64,000 bases of DNA from 1-14-2-50-31-20 sp964617555 (lineage in GTDB: Bacteria > Bacteroidota > Ignavibacteria > Ignavibacteriales > Melioribacteraceae), in the NCBI GenBank assembly GCA_964617555.1, contig CAZTYP010000071.1, forward strand, positions 15,206 to 79,205, written 5' to 3'. Made by a program: the position numbers and the translations under genes. The stretch's first letter is position 1. The number at the start of each line of letters is the position of its first letter. Positions 1 to 7,198 of the stretch are shown here, in pieces. The notes under the pieces are model-generated. The model saw only the letters and a program-made list of their open reading frames with translations, ran no database searches and was not told where the DNA came from.

Positions 1-221
1 TCACTGTTGGAATAATTGTAAATATATCTGAATTCGTAATGATGATTTAAGATTGCGAACATCAAAAAGGTTGAGGCTCCAAGTACGGATATTGTTGAAA
101 CATGATAACCGATGCGAGCTAAATTTAATGCTTTGTTGTTTCCTTTGTACGTTAACAAATACATTATTATTGAAAAAACAGAAGAGAACAATGCCAGTGT
201 TAACAATATATTTCCAATCAT
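1..221 (-). CDS. ccmF: CcmF-type cytochrome c heme lyase, N-terminus (cut by window edge)
   Basis: Only the first 73 codons lie in the window; the gene runs off the left edge. I translated it by hand from the ATG at 221, which has an AAGG ribosome-binding site just upstream. The start MIGNILLTLALFSSVFSIIM is a first membrane helix, a second hydrophobic stretch follows (STISVLGASTFLMFAIL), and then comes HHYEFRYIYNYS, which matches the conserved segment after the first helices of CcmF/CcsA-type heme lyases. CcmF transfers heme from CcmE to apocytochrome c on the periplasmic side. It sits 34 bp downstream of ccmE on the same strand, as in other System I maturation clusters. The family call rests on a short fragment plus this context. 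Confidence 0.8.
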   Translation of the reverse strand, partial: MIGNILLTLALFSSVFSIIMYLLTYKGNNKALNLARIGYHVSTISVLGASTFLMFAILNHHYEFRYIYNYSNS

Positions 222-255
222 CTGTTTTTCCTTTTAAGTTTTTTTGTCGAATAAA

Positions 256-648
256 TTATAAATTCTTTTTGCTTGCTTCATAAGATGTTTCATATTTTGA
301 AGGGCATTTGGTTAAAATATCGGAAGCATAAAATTTTCCGTTCTTGTATTTACCGGTAACAACAACGCTTGTTGAAGATTCAAAGTTATTAGGAATTGTT
401 CCCTTATAAACAACTTTAAGCTCTTTCCCTTTGTAATCTTTCATATAGAAGATAAAGGTTTTGGCTTCTTTATTTATTTGATATTTTTTTTCCTTTACCC
501 AAATACCGGTTGCTTTTATACGCCCTTTTGTTTTTTCAATTTTCGAAAAGTCTTCTTCGTACTTAATGTTGGTTTGCGTGAAAAGGTATCCCATAATTGC
601 GAAAAACACAAGAATTATTATTCCGCCGAATATATTTTTATTTTTCAT
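256..648 (-). CDS. ccmE: CcmE heme chaperone, CxxxY variant
   Basis: 130 aa. CcmE carries heme covalently between the CcmC and CcmF steps of System I cytochrome c maturation, anchored in the inner membrane and facing the periplasm. One N-terminal membrane helix spans about residues 7-24, followed by a small OB-fold beta-barrel domain (RIKATGIWV, the KVVYKGTIPN loop, SVVVTGKYKNGKFYASDIL). The C-terminal heme-binding motif is Cys115-P-S-K-Tyr119, so the usual HxxxY histidine is replaced by cysteine. A CxxxY form is known from Desulfovibrio and archaeal CcmE. The gene precedes ccmF by 34 bp; ccmA and ccmB are about 15 kb away. The family and motif are clear; heme loading through cysteine is inferred from the variant family. 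Confidence 0.9.
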   Translation of the reverse strand: MKNKNIFGGIIILVFFAIMGYLFTQTNIKYEEDFSKIEKTKGRIKATGIWVKEKKYQINKEAKTFIFYMKDYKGKELKVVYKGTIPNNFESSTSVVVTGKYKNGKFYASDILTKCPSKYETSYEASKKNL

Positions 649-687
649 TTTTTCTCATAATAATGTTGCAAAACAAATTCCGGATAG

Positions 688-695
688 CAAAAATA
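688..695 (-). promoter_or_regulatory. Putative -7 promoter element of ccmE
   Basis: Reads TATTTTTG on the minus strand, an exact match to the Bacteroidetes -7 consensus TAnnTTTG, about 40 nt before the ccmE start codon. No clear -33 TTG is present, so support is moderate. Confidence 0.4.
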
Positions 696-818
696 ATAAA
701 TATATAATTGTAAATTATATAATATAAATAAAAAGGTGCAAGAACAGATATATACAACAGAACGACAACGAGGTTAATCAAAAATTATTATTAATTATTG
801 CCGATAGAAGTTTATGTG

Positions 819-908
819 TTAAACGGAAAGCATTAAAAAATCAACCTGAGCAACAGCAGTAAATTGTGTAAACAATATAACAACAATAATAAAAAACAGT
901 TTTTTTAT
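819..908 (-). pseudogene. Signal-peptide-like remnant without a normal start codon
   Basis: On the minus strand a reading frame encodes KKLFFIIVVILFTQFTAVAQ, a textbook secretion signal with a basic start, a hydrophobic core and an AVA-Q cleavage site. It stops ten codons later. No ATG, GTG or TTG precedes it in frame; the only candidate is an ATA codon at 908, and there is an in-frame TAA further upstream. A TATATTTG promoter-like element lies about 90 nt upstream. I read it as a decayed or very short secreted-protein gene. The rest of 649-1111 holds only AT-rich sequence, the ccmE promoter and the terminator described below. Confidence 0.3.
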
Positions 909-999
909 GTGATTCTCTTTTCTCTTGTTTTAGATAATGTTAAATATATGTTTTAATTTTTTTTCACTAAATAATTAACGATCTTATGAAGATAACAGA

Positions 1000-1007
1000 C
1001 AAATATA
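1000..1007 (-). promoter_or_regulatory. Promoter-like -7 element in the ccmE upstream region
   Basis: Reads TATATTTG on the minus strand, an exact TAnnTTTG match. It points toward the signal-peptide remnant and ccmE and is too far from ccmE (over 340 nt) to be its main promoter. It could equally be chance in AT-rich DNA. Confidence 0.25.
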
Positions 1008-1052
1008 AAATATAATGCGTGCATGTTTTTTATAGTGCGAAGTTATAATATG

Positions 1053-1095
1053 AAAAAAAACATAGAATAACACAAATGCTTGCATTATTCTATGT
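1053..1095 (-). terminator. Rho-independent terminator of the gld/DUF4340 operon
   Basis: Arms at 1060-1068 and 1087-1095 pair perfectly and enclose a smaller AATGC/GCATT stem. On the minus strand the hairpin is followed by eight T residues. It lies 16 bp past the DUF4340 stop codon, as expected for the end of that operon. Confidence 0.85.
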
Positions 1096-1111
1096 TAAAT
1101 GAAAGATGAAA

Positions 1112-2032
1112 TTATTTAAGAAGTTTTTTTTGAGAGATAAAGATTTTTTTGTAAAGGTCACCTTTTGCTCCGTCAAAATAACTTTCCGGATTTTCGGAAG
1201 AGTTAATTATCCACGATGAATCTATTTTTGCTGCGGTTATTCTGCAAACCGTACTATCGTCCAATTCAATGGTAACAATTTTAGTAGCGCTAAAATCGTT
1301 AACGGAATCAACAAAAGCATTGCTTGTTAAACGAGCAATAGAGCGGATATATTTTACGGTTTCTGCGGAATCGGCTTTTGAATTTCCAATTGTCCAGTTT
1401 TTTCCAAAACGGCTAAGCGTGAATGATTTTTTCGGATACTCGAATTTTACTGATTTTATTTTTTGATAATCTTCGCTTAGTATTTTGTTGTTACGGAAAT
1501 AGTTAACATCGTGATTGAATGTTCCTTCCAAAAACCCCTCTACAACATAAACATCGGGATTGTCTGAAAGACGTACATAAGAATTAATTTCCCGAGGTTG
1601 GCTAAATGAAAATTTACCCAAAACAATATTTAACACTTCGCTGTTGCCCTCCATTAGTTTTACGCGTGTTGCGTTTTCGCCAACCTCGTATTTCTTCCAT
1701 TTCTCTTTTGTTTTTGCCACAAGACGTTTTGCTTTAATATTGGCAAGCGTTCTAAAAAAGGTTTCCATCTTAGAGGCGGGCACCGTTGCCGTTTTACCGT
1801 TTTTAAGTTGTACTTTCCAACTTCCGTTATCCTTAAAAAGTTTAATCTCTTTTCCTTTATAGGATTTAGGATAAACATACATTATCGTAACGGCCGAAGT
1901 ATCGATCGAGACAATATTTTTATTGAATGTTCTTTCCTTTCTGCCGCCGTTACCAATGTAAAGATAAAGAACAAGCAGACCCAATATTACTAAAACTATT
2001 CCAAGCGTTTTGTTTGATTTTTGTTTAAACAT
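1112..2032 (-). CDS. DUF4340 domain protein of the Gld-like ABC operon
   Basis: 306 aa. One N-terminal membrane helix (about residues 10-26, LGIVLVILGLLVLYLYIG) anchors a soluble periplasmic domain. The layout of two similar beta-rich halves with motifs such as KAKRLVAKTKEKWKKYEVG and the YVRLSDNPDVYVVEGF segment is typical of DUF4340 proteins, which often follow GldG-type genes. The biochemical role of DUF4340 is not established. The start codon lies 8 bp inside the end of gldG, so the two are translationally coupled. It is the last gene of the operon and is followed by a strong terminator. The family call comes from pattern and context; the function is unknown. Confidence 0.75.
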   Translation of the reverse strand: MFKQKSNKTLGIVLVILGLLVLYLYIGNGGRKERTFNKNIVSIDTSAVTIMYVYPKSYKGKEIKLFKDNGSWKVQLKNGKTATVPASKMETFFRTLANIKAKRLVAKTKEKWKKYEVGENATRVKLMEGNSEVLNIVLGKFSFSQPREINSYVRLSDNPDVYVVEGFLEGTFNHDVNYFRNNKILSEDYQKIKSVKFEYPKKSFTLSRFGKNWTIGNSKADSAETVKYIRSIARLTSNAFVDSVNDFSATKIVTIELDDSTVCRITAAKIDSSWIINSSENPESYFDGAKGDLYKKIFISQKKLLK

Positions 2033-3548
2033 AATCCGTATGCATTAATTTGTTTCTGTTTCGTTTTCTTATTTTCCAACGGTAAATTCCAAGAAGAATT
2101 ACCAAAAATATAGGTAATAAAAAGTTTAAATATTTTAAGAAAGTCCTTGTCCCCTCTTCGATATTGGGGTTAATAGGACGCGAAGTTACACCCTTTGTTC
2201 GCAAATCTATTAAGCCGGTATCGTCCGAAAGCCAATCAACGGAGTTAACAAAAAAGTTAATATTATCGGGTTGAAGTTCGCGGGCATGTTGTCCGGTTCC
2301 GTTTACAACAAAATCGCCATCGGAAAATAAAACCATTTTGCTTTCGGTGTTTCCGGAAAGTTTTCCTTCGGCAACAACCGCAACGGGCAACTTAGATTCG
2401 GTAAAATCCAAGGCACTCCATTTTTTATGGATATTAAAATATACCGGCGGTTTTTCCGTACCCGCTTTATCGGATGTTGTTGCCAAAACGGTAAAATTGA
2501 TTGTAGTATCTTTAGGCTCAATTTTAATGGGACTTACAAAAGGCATAACAACAGATTCAAGTCCCTCCGTAATAGGATGTTTTTTAAATGTGGAAATATT
2601 CGGCAGATACGGGAATTTTACCGGAATATTCATAACAAACATTCCCTGCTGCTGGCGTACCATAACACTGCCGCTGTTTGCATCTATTATAAAACTGTTT
2701 TCAAGATTTAGTCCCTTTTCTAAAAGCCAATTTTCAAATCCGGTGTTTACCGATTTTCCCTGTATGGTAGTTAAATCTCCTTCCACTCTGTTTAGTGCCA
2801 AGAGCACCCTTCCGCCGGAAGCCAAGTAGTTATCTAACTTTGTAAAAAAGTCGGCAGGAATGGAATCTGTTGGAGCAATAACCATAAAGGTTTTGAATTT
2901 TGTTGGAATTTTTGCAGTATCGGCGTATGTATATCTCTTAACATTATATAGTACCGATAATTGTTTGTTTATCTGTTGCAGTTCCGATAAATCGGGGCAA
3001 CCGAAACTTTGCAAAATTCCCACTTCAGGTTTTGAAGCAAGGGTAAGTTTTTTAATACTTGTAGAGAGAGCAAATTCCATAGCGGCACCGGGTTGAATAA
3101 AGGGAATTATCTCCTTTTTATCACCATATTCAACAACGGCACCAAGATAAGCGCGCTGCTGTTTCATTTGGTCGCGTTCTCTTACGTTAATCATAATTGG
3201 GCTAACCCCGGCACGTTGCGCTTCCATTTCCGTTTCCTGACTTTCGTTAGGATTAATAAATTCGTAAACAACATTTCCGTCGGAGTAGTTATTGTATTCG
3301 ATAAGCAAATCTCTAAAATCCGTTCTTGCTTTTTCGATATCGGGTGGTAAGTTTTCGGAAAAATATGCTTTAACCGTTACCGGTTCGTCAAGTTCTTTTA
3401 AAATGTTTTTTGTTGCGTTACTTAAGCTGTAGCGCTGGTCGTCCGTAAAATCTAAGCGGAAAAAGAGCTTTGCCGCAACCAAATTAAGCAAAACAATTAT
3501 TGCTATGGTTAGCAGTACATTCGTCTGTAATTTTTTTCGTGTAATCAT
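2025..3548 (-). CDS. gldG: GldG-like ABC transporter auxiliary protein
   Basis: 507 aa. The protein has one membrane helix near the N-terminus (about residues 10-30), a large extracytoplasmic domain of the ABC_transp_aux/GldG type (early motif DDQRYSLSNATKNILKELD, then LLALNRVEGDL in the middle), and a second helix at the C-terminus (about residues 475-495) followed by basic residues. In Flavobacterium GldG works with GldA and GldF in an ABC system needed for gliding; in other FCB bacteria such sets occur without gliding and the exported substrate is unknown. It lies between gldF (9 bp upstream) and the DUF4340 gene (overlapping). The family is well supported; a gliding role cannot be claimed from this window. 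Confidence 0.85.
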   Translation of the reverse strand: MITRKKLQTNVLLTIAIIVLLNLVAAKLFFRLDFTDDQRYSLSNATKNILKELDEPVTVKAYFSENLPPDIEKARTDFRDLLIEYNNYSDGNVVYEFINPNESQETEMEAQRAGVSPIMINVRERDQMKQQRAYLGAVVEYGDKKEIIPFIQPGAAMEFALSTSIKKLTLASKPEVGILQSFGCPDLSELQQINKQLSVLYNVKRYTYADTAKIPTKFKTFMVIAPTDSIPADFFTKLDNYLASGGRVLLALNRVEGDLTTIQGKSVNTGFENWLLEKGLNLENSFIIDANSGSVMVRQQQGMFVMNIPVKFPYLPNISTFKKHPITEGLESVVMPFVSPIKIEPKDTTINFTVLATTSDKAGTEKPPVYFNIHKKWSALDFTESKLPVAVVAEGKLSGNTESKMVLFSDGDFVVNGTGQHARELQPDNINFFVNSVDWLSDDTGLIDLRTKGVTSRPINPNIEEGTRTFLKYLNFLLPIFLVILLGIYRWKIRKRNRNKLMHTDYV

Positions 3549-3557
3549 GGCTGTTCT

Positions 3558-4283
3558 TTATTCAACTATGTTTCTTTTTGATAAAACGGTTTTTGCTAAA
3601 AATAATCCTAATGTGGTTATAGATAAAAAATAAATTAAATCTTTGCTGTCTATAACACCTCTTGCAATAGATTCGTAATGAGGAGAAAGACTTAAGTAAT
3701 TAAAAAACAATCCGAGTCCCCCGGTAAAGTTTGCCGAGAGTACATCAAAAATTATTAGGAAGAATACACCGATAAATAACGATAATAAAAAAGCGACAAT
3801 TTGATTATTGGTAATACTGCTTGCGAAAATTCCTATACTGATAAAAGTCATACTCATTAATATCATACCGAAATACCCGAGTATAACCGCACCATGGTCA
3901 ACGGGCCCTATTAAGGAAACCGTTATATAGTAAGGTAACGAGAAAGCAAGAGCAATTATTACCAATAACAATACGGCTAAAAACTTACCGGTTACAACCT
4001 GAAAATCGGATACCGGCTTTGTAAGTAATAATTCCATTGTTCCTGATTTTTTCTCTTCGGCAATCATCTTCATGGTTAATGCCGGTATAAAGAAAAAGAG
4101 AGTCCAATAGGCAATCGAGAAAAACGGTTGCAAAGTTGCTTGTCCGATAAAAAAAATATCGGAGCCGTAAAGCCAGGTAAAAAATCCGGTTAAACCGAGA
4201 AAAACCGTAATAAGAATGTAAGCCGAAAGGGAATCGAAATAAGATTTTAATTCCCGTTTTGCAATAATCCAAATCTCTTTCAT
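3558..4283 (-). CDS. gldF: GldF-like ABC-2 permease subunit
   Basis: 241 aa integral membrane protein with about six hydrophobic helices, starting from MKEIWIIAKRELKSYFDSLS, a typical ABC-2 permease start. The segment MKMIAEEKKSGTMELLLTKP is the conserved coupling region of ABC-2 permeases, followed by a helix-rich half. It would form the membrane channel driven by the ATPase encoded 5 bp upstream. The close spacing on both sides (5 and 9 bp) shows it belongs to one operon with gldA, gldG and the DUF4340 gene. The substrate is unknown. Confidence 0.87.
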   Translation of the reverse strand: MKEIWIIAKRELKSYFDSLSAYILITVFLGLTGFFTWLYGSDIFFIGQATLQPFFSIAYWTLFFFIPALTMKMIAEEKKSGTMELLLTKPVSDFQVVTGKFLAVLLLVIIALAFSLPYYITVSLIGPVDHGAVILGYFGMILMSMTFISIGIFASSITNNQIVAFLLSLFIGVFFLIIFDVLSANFTGGLGLFFNYLSLSPHYESIARGVIDSKDLIYFLSITTLGLFLAKTVLSKRNIVE

Positions 4284-4288
4284 AGCGT

Positions 4289-5221
4289 TTAATTTGTTGT
4301 TAATTCTCTAAAAATGTCTTCAAGTTTTGTTTCAAGCGGTGTTAATTCCGTTAACACCCAATTGTTTTTTACGCAAAGATTAAAGATGTTTTTTTTGGAG
4401 GAAACATTTTCTTTGCTGTTAATCAAAAACGTGTTTTCTTCTTCGGGAACAGGGTCAATCATTGCAACGGTTTCCAAATTTTTCAATTCATTAAAAACCG
4501 TATTACTGTTTTCCGCTTCGGAAATTTGAACACGTAAAACCTCAACACCTTGTGCTTGTTTTCTAAGATTAGCCGCGGTTCCGTCGGCAACAATTTTTCC
4601 TTGATTGATAATCAAAATTCTGTCGGCAACCGCTTCTACTTCGGGCAAAATGTGAGTACTTAGGATAACAGTTTTTTCTCGTCCCAGTTCTCTGATAAGT
4701 TTTCTGATTTCTACAATTTGGTTAGGGTCAAGACCGGTAGTAGGCTCATCCAGAATTAATATTTCGGGGTCGTGAATCATTGCCTGAGCCAAACCAACGC
4801 GTTGTTTAAATCCTTTTGATAACTCGCCGATGTTTTTATGCTTCTCGGAATTCAGTCCGGTTAAACGAACCATTTCTATAATTCTTTCCTGAACCTTTGA
4901 TGCGGGAACGCCGTTTAATTTTGCCGCATATTCAAGATATTCCAAGACGGGCATTTCGTTATAGAGAGGATTGCTTTCGGGAAGGTATCCTATTTTCTTT
5001 TTTATGTCGTCTTGGTTATTGTGAATGGAGAGTCCGTTTACCTTTACATCGCCGTCGGTTGGCGCCATAAAGCAAGTAATAATTTTCATTGTAGTTGTTT
5101 TGCCGGCACCGTTTGGTCCCAGAAATCCGACAATTTCACCGGTTTTTACTTCAAATGTGATATTGTCTACAGCTCTTTGAGAGCCGTATTTTTTTGTAAG
5201 GTTTTCAACTAGAATACTCAT
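4289..5221 (-). CDS. gldA: GldA-like ABC transporter ATP-binding protein
   Basis: 310 aa. It has a Walker A motif (GPNGAGKTTT, about residues 35-44), the Q-loop region near GYLPESNPLYNEM, a degenerate signature (LSKGFKQRVG), Walker B (ILILDEPTTGLD) and the switch histidine (STHILPEVE). The C-terminal 80 residues after the ATPase core are typical of GldA/CcmA-2 type subunits of ABC-2 exporters. It powers the GldF-like permease encoded next door. It is the first gene of the operon. No exact TAnnTTTG element was found upstream; TATTGTTG is one base off. Confidence 0.9.
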   Translation of the reverse strand: MSILVENLTKKYGSQRAVDNITFEVKTGEIVGFLGPNGAGKTTTMKIITCFMAPTDGDVKVNGLSIHNNQDDIKKKIGYLPESNPLYNEMPVLEYLEYAAKLNGVPASKVQERIIEMVRLTGLNSEKHKNIGELSKGFKQRVGLAQAMIHDPEILILDEPTTGLDPNQIVEIRKLIRELGREKTVILSTHILPEVEAVADRILIINQGKIVADGTAANLRKQAQGVEVLRVQISEAENSNTVFNELKNLETVAMIDPVPEEENTFLINSKENVSSKKNIFNLCVKNNWVLTELTPLETKLEDIFRELTTN

Positions 5222-5573
5222 AACATAAATTTTGTTTTAATGATAAAATAACAAGTTGAAACTATTTCGAAATTTTGAACAACAATAGCATTGTACAAAT
5301 GAAATTTAGTTGAGTTCCAAAAAAGTATAATTTTTTATGGAAGTTACCATAGTTGGCATTTGTCCGAAACAAAGTATGGAGGCAGTAACGGTACCACAAT
5401 TGTGTTGATAAAACTTAAACAACAGAATATACAATTTTTTTGTTTGTACCGTAAACTTTGTGGTTTATAACGCTGTACTTTTCTTTAAAAAGCGGAGAGT
5501 TGTTTAGATTATGTATGAGCATTTCACTCGGGTTTTAGTTTCCCAAAAACGAAAGAAAAAGATTTAAGTTAAA
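5222..5573. other. 352-bp intergenic region between murQ and gldA
   Basis: It must hold the 3' end of the murQ transcript and the gldA promoter. It is less AT-biased than the other gaps and contains an imperfect hairpin at about 5348-5378 (CCATA/TATGG outer arms, TTTGT/ACAAA inner arms). A 35-codon minus-strand frame at 5415-5522 starts MLIHNLNNSPLFKEK and may be a small gene or chance. No classic terminator was seen after murQ. Confidence 0.3.
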
Positions 5574-6500
5574 TTATTTATTAAGTGAAATTGCTTTACG
5601 TACAAAGCCGTCGGCTTTTTCCAAACGTTTTTTTGCTTCTTCCAAATCCACATTTGCAAGAATCATAACCAATGCCGTTTTTACATGGCCGTTTGCCTTT
5701 TTTAGATATTCGGCGGCTTCTTCGTAACTTACACCGGTAATAGTCATTACAATACGTTTTGAACGTTCAACAAGTTTTTTATTTGTTTGTTGAAGATCAA
5801 TCATCATATTTTCGTATGTTTTACCGAGACGAACAAAAGTTGTTGTTGTAAGCATATTTAGTATTAATTTTTGTGCGGTACCGCTTTTCATTCTGGTAGA
5901 GCCCATAACCACTTCCGGTCCGACGTGAGGGCACATTGCAATATCTACCTCTTTTATGTTAAAGGACTCTCGGGGAGTTGCGGTAATATAAAGGGTTTTT
6001 GCTCCTATTTCCTTTGCCTTTTTTACGGCACCAATTACGTAGGGGGTTCGTCTGCTTGCGGCTATTCCGCAGACAACATCTTTGCTTGTAACACCGGCTT
6101 TAACAACTTCTTCAGCTCCGCCGCTTTCAAAATCTTCGGCACCTTCTTGTGCTACAAACATTGCTTCTTTACCGCCGGCAATATATCCGTTAATTAAATC
6201 TTCGGGTGCCCCGAAAGTAGGCGGGCATTCGGAAGCATCAACAACACCTAATCTTCCGCTTGTGCCAGCTCCGAAATAAAAAAGGCGGCCTCCGTTTTTT
6301 ATTGCATCCACAATAACATCAACCGCTTTGGCAATGTACGGGATTTCTTTTTCTACTGCGAAAGGAACCTTTTTATCTTCTTCGTTTATTATTCGTAAAA
6401 TTTCTTCGGTAGATTGCATATCTATATTAACAGAGTTCGGGTTTCTTTGCTCTGTTGATAGTTTACTTATTTCGTCAAATAATTTTTTTTCTTCCGTCAC
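5574..6500 (-). CDS. murQ: N-acetylmuramic acid 6-phosphate etherase
   Basis: 308 aa, the usual length. MurQ cleaves the lactyl ether of MurNAc-6-phosphate to give GlcNAc-6-phosphate and D-lactate during recycling of peptidoglycan sugars in the cytoplasm. The SIS domain shows GAGTSGRLGVVDASECPPTFG-type sequence (about residues 77-97), a phosphosugar-binding signature specific to this family, and the ATPRESFNIKEVDIAMC region. The C-terminus is the small helical UBA-like tail seen in MurQ/GCKR proteins (EEAAEYLKKANGHVKTALVMI). It overlaps the end of rsmG by 4 bp and is the last gene of the mnmE-mnmG-rsmG-murQ run. Confidence 0.95.
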   Translation of the reverse strand: MTEEKKLFDEISKLSTEQRNPNSVNIDMQSTEEILRIINEEDKKVPFAVEKEIPYIAKAVDVIVDAIKNGGRLFYFGAGTSGRLGVVDASECPPTFGAPEDLINGYIAGGKEAMFVAQEGAEDFESGGAEEVVKAGVTSKDVVCGIAASRRTPYVIGAVKKAKEIGAKTLYITATPRESFNIKEVDIAMCPHVGPEVVMGSTRMKSGTAQKLILNMLTTTTFVRLGKTYENMMIDLQQTNKKLVERSKRIVMTITGVSYEEAAEYLKKANGHVKTALVMILANVDLEEAKKRLEKADGFVRKAISLNK

Positions 6501-7177
6501 TTGGTTAACTCCAGCAAAACTAATTTTTTATCTTTTTCGTTTCTTAAATTTGAGGGTTTATAAGCCAGTTCAAATATTGTGTGTTTTTTTATGTATGCGC
6601 CGTATTTTGTTTCCGCTATTTTAAATTCTTCTGTAAGGTCGCCCCCTTTTAATGCCATTATATAAGCTTTATCTTTAATTAATGGTAAACTATATCTAAA
6701 TAAAATAATTAAAGGAACTGTTGCGCGACTTACAATTAAATCAAATTTTTTGGAATATTTTTCTTTAAATTCGGAACTTTCCACGCGACTATTAATCACT
6801 TTTAGCTTTCCTAATTTCAAGGTATTTATAAATTCGGAAACCGCATCGGTTTTTTTCTTAATTGAATCCACAAGTACGCCCTTCATCATCGGGTTAACAA
6901 TGGAAAGAGGAATACCCGGGAAACCGCCGCCGGTGCCGATATCTAAGAACCTATTAATTTTATCGGGTAAATATTCGGACAAAAATGCGGAAATAAAAAT
7001 ATGATTTTCCACAATGTTTTTTTCATCTTTACGGGAAATTAAATTAATAGTTTGATTTTTTTTAACAACCAAATCGGCATATTTTGCAAGTTTTTGCAAT
7101 TGATATTCATCAGGATGAATATCATTATCCCAAAATATTTTTTTTAATTGAAGTAAATATTCTGTTTCTTTATCCAC
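6497..7177 (-). CDS. rsmG: 16S rRNA m7G527 methyltransferase
   Basis: 226 aa. RsmG (GidB) methylates N7 of G527 in 16S rRNA using S-adenosylmethionine. The SAM-binding glycine motif FLDIGTGGGFPGIPLSI is clear (about residues 97-113), and the later VSRATVPL segment is typical of the family. It lies 21 bp after mnmG and overlaps murQ by the ATGA pattern. The mnmE-mnmG-rsmG order is a common origin-proximal arrangement, which fits the parS sites upstream of mnmG. Confidence 0.95.
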   Translation of the reverse strand: MDKETEYLLQLKKIFWDNDIHPDEYQLQKLAKYADLVVKKNQTINLISRKDEKNIVENHIFISAFLSEYLPDKINRFLDIGTGGGFPGIPLSIVNPMMKGVLVDSIKKKTDAVSEFINTLKLGKLKVINSRVESSEFKEKYSKKFDLIVSRATVPLIILFRYSLPLIKDKAYIMALKGGDLTEEFKIAETKYGAYIKKHTIFELAYKPSNLRNEKDKKLVLLELTK

Positions 7178-7198
7178 AAACGCCTCAATGAATTTATT

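Noticed and set aside
2338..2829. 163-codon open frame opposite gldG
   Set aside because: It is antisense to a clear conserved gene, has no own signals and shows no recognisable protein features.
5337..5408. 23-codon plus-strand frame in the murQ-gldA gap
   Set aside because: No ribosome-binding site, no neighbour it could serve, and it coincides with the hairpin region.
7170..7178. Perfect DnaA box TTATCCACA
   Set aside because: It is a single copy inside the start of rsmG with no other boxes nearby, so it is not evidence of an origin.
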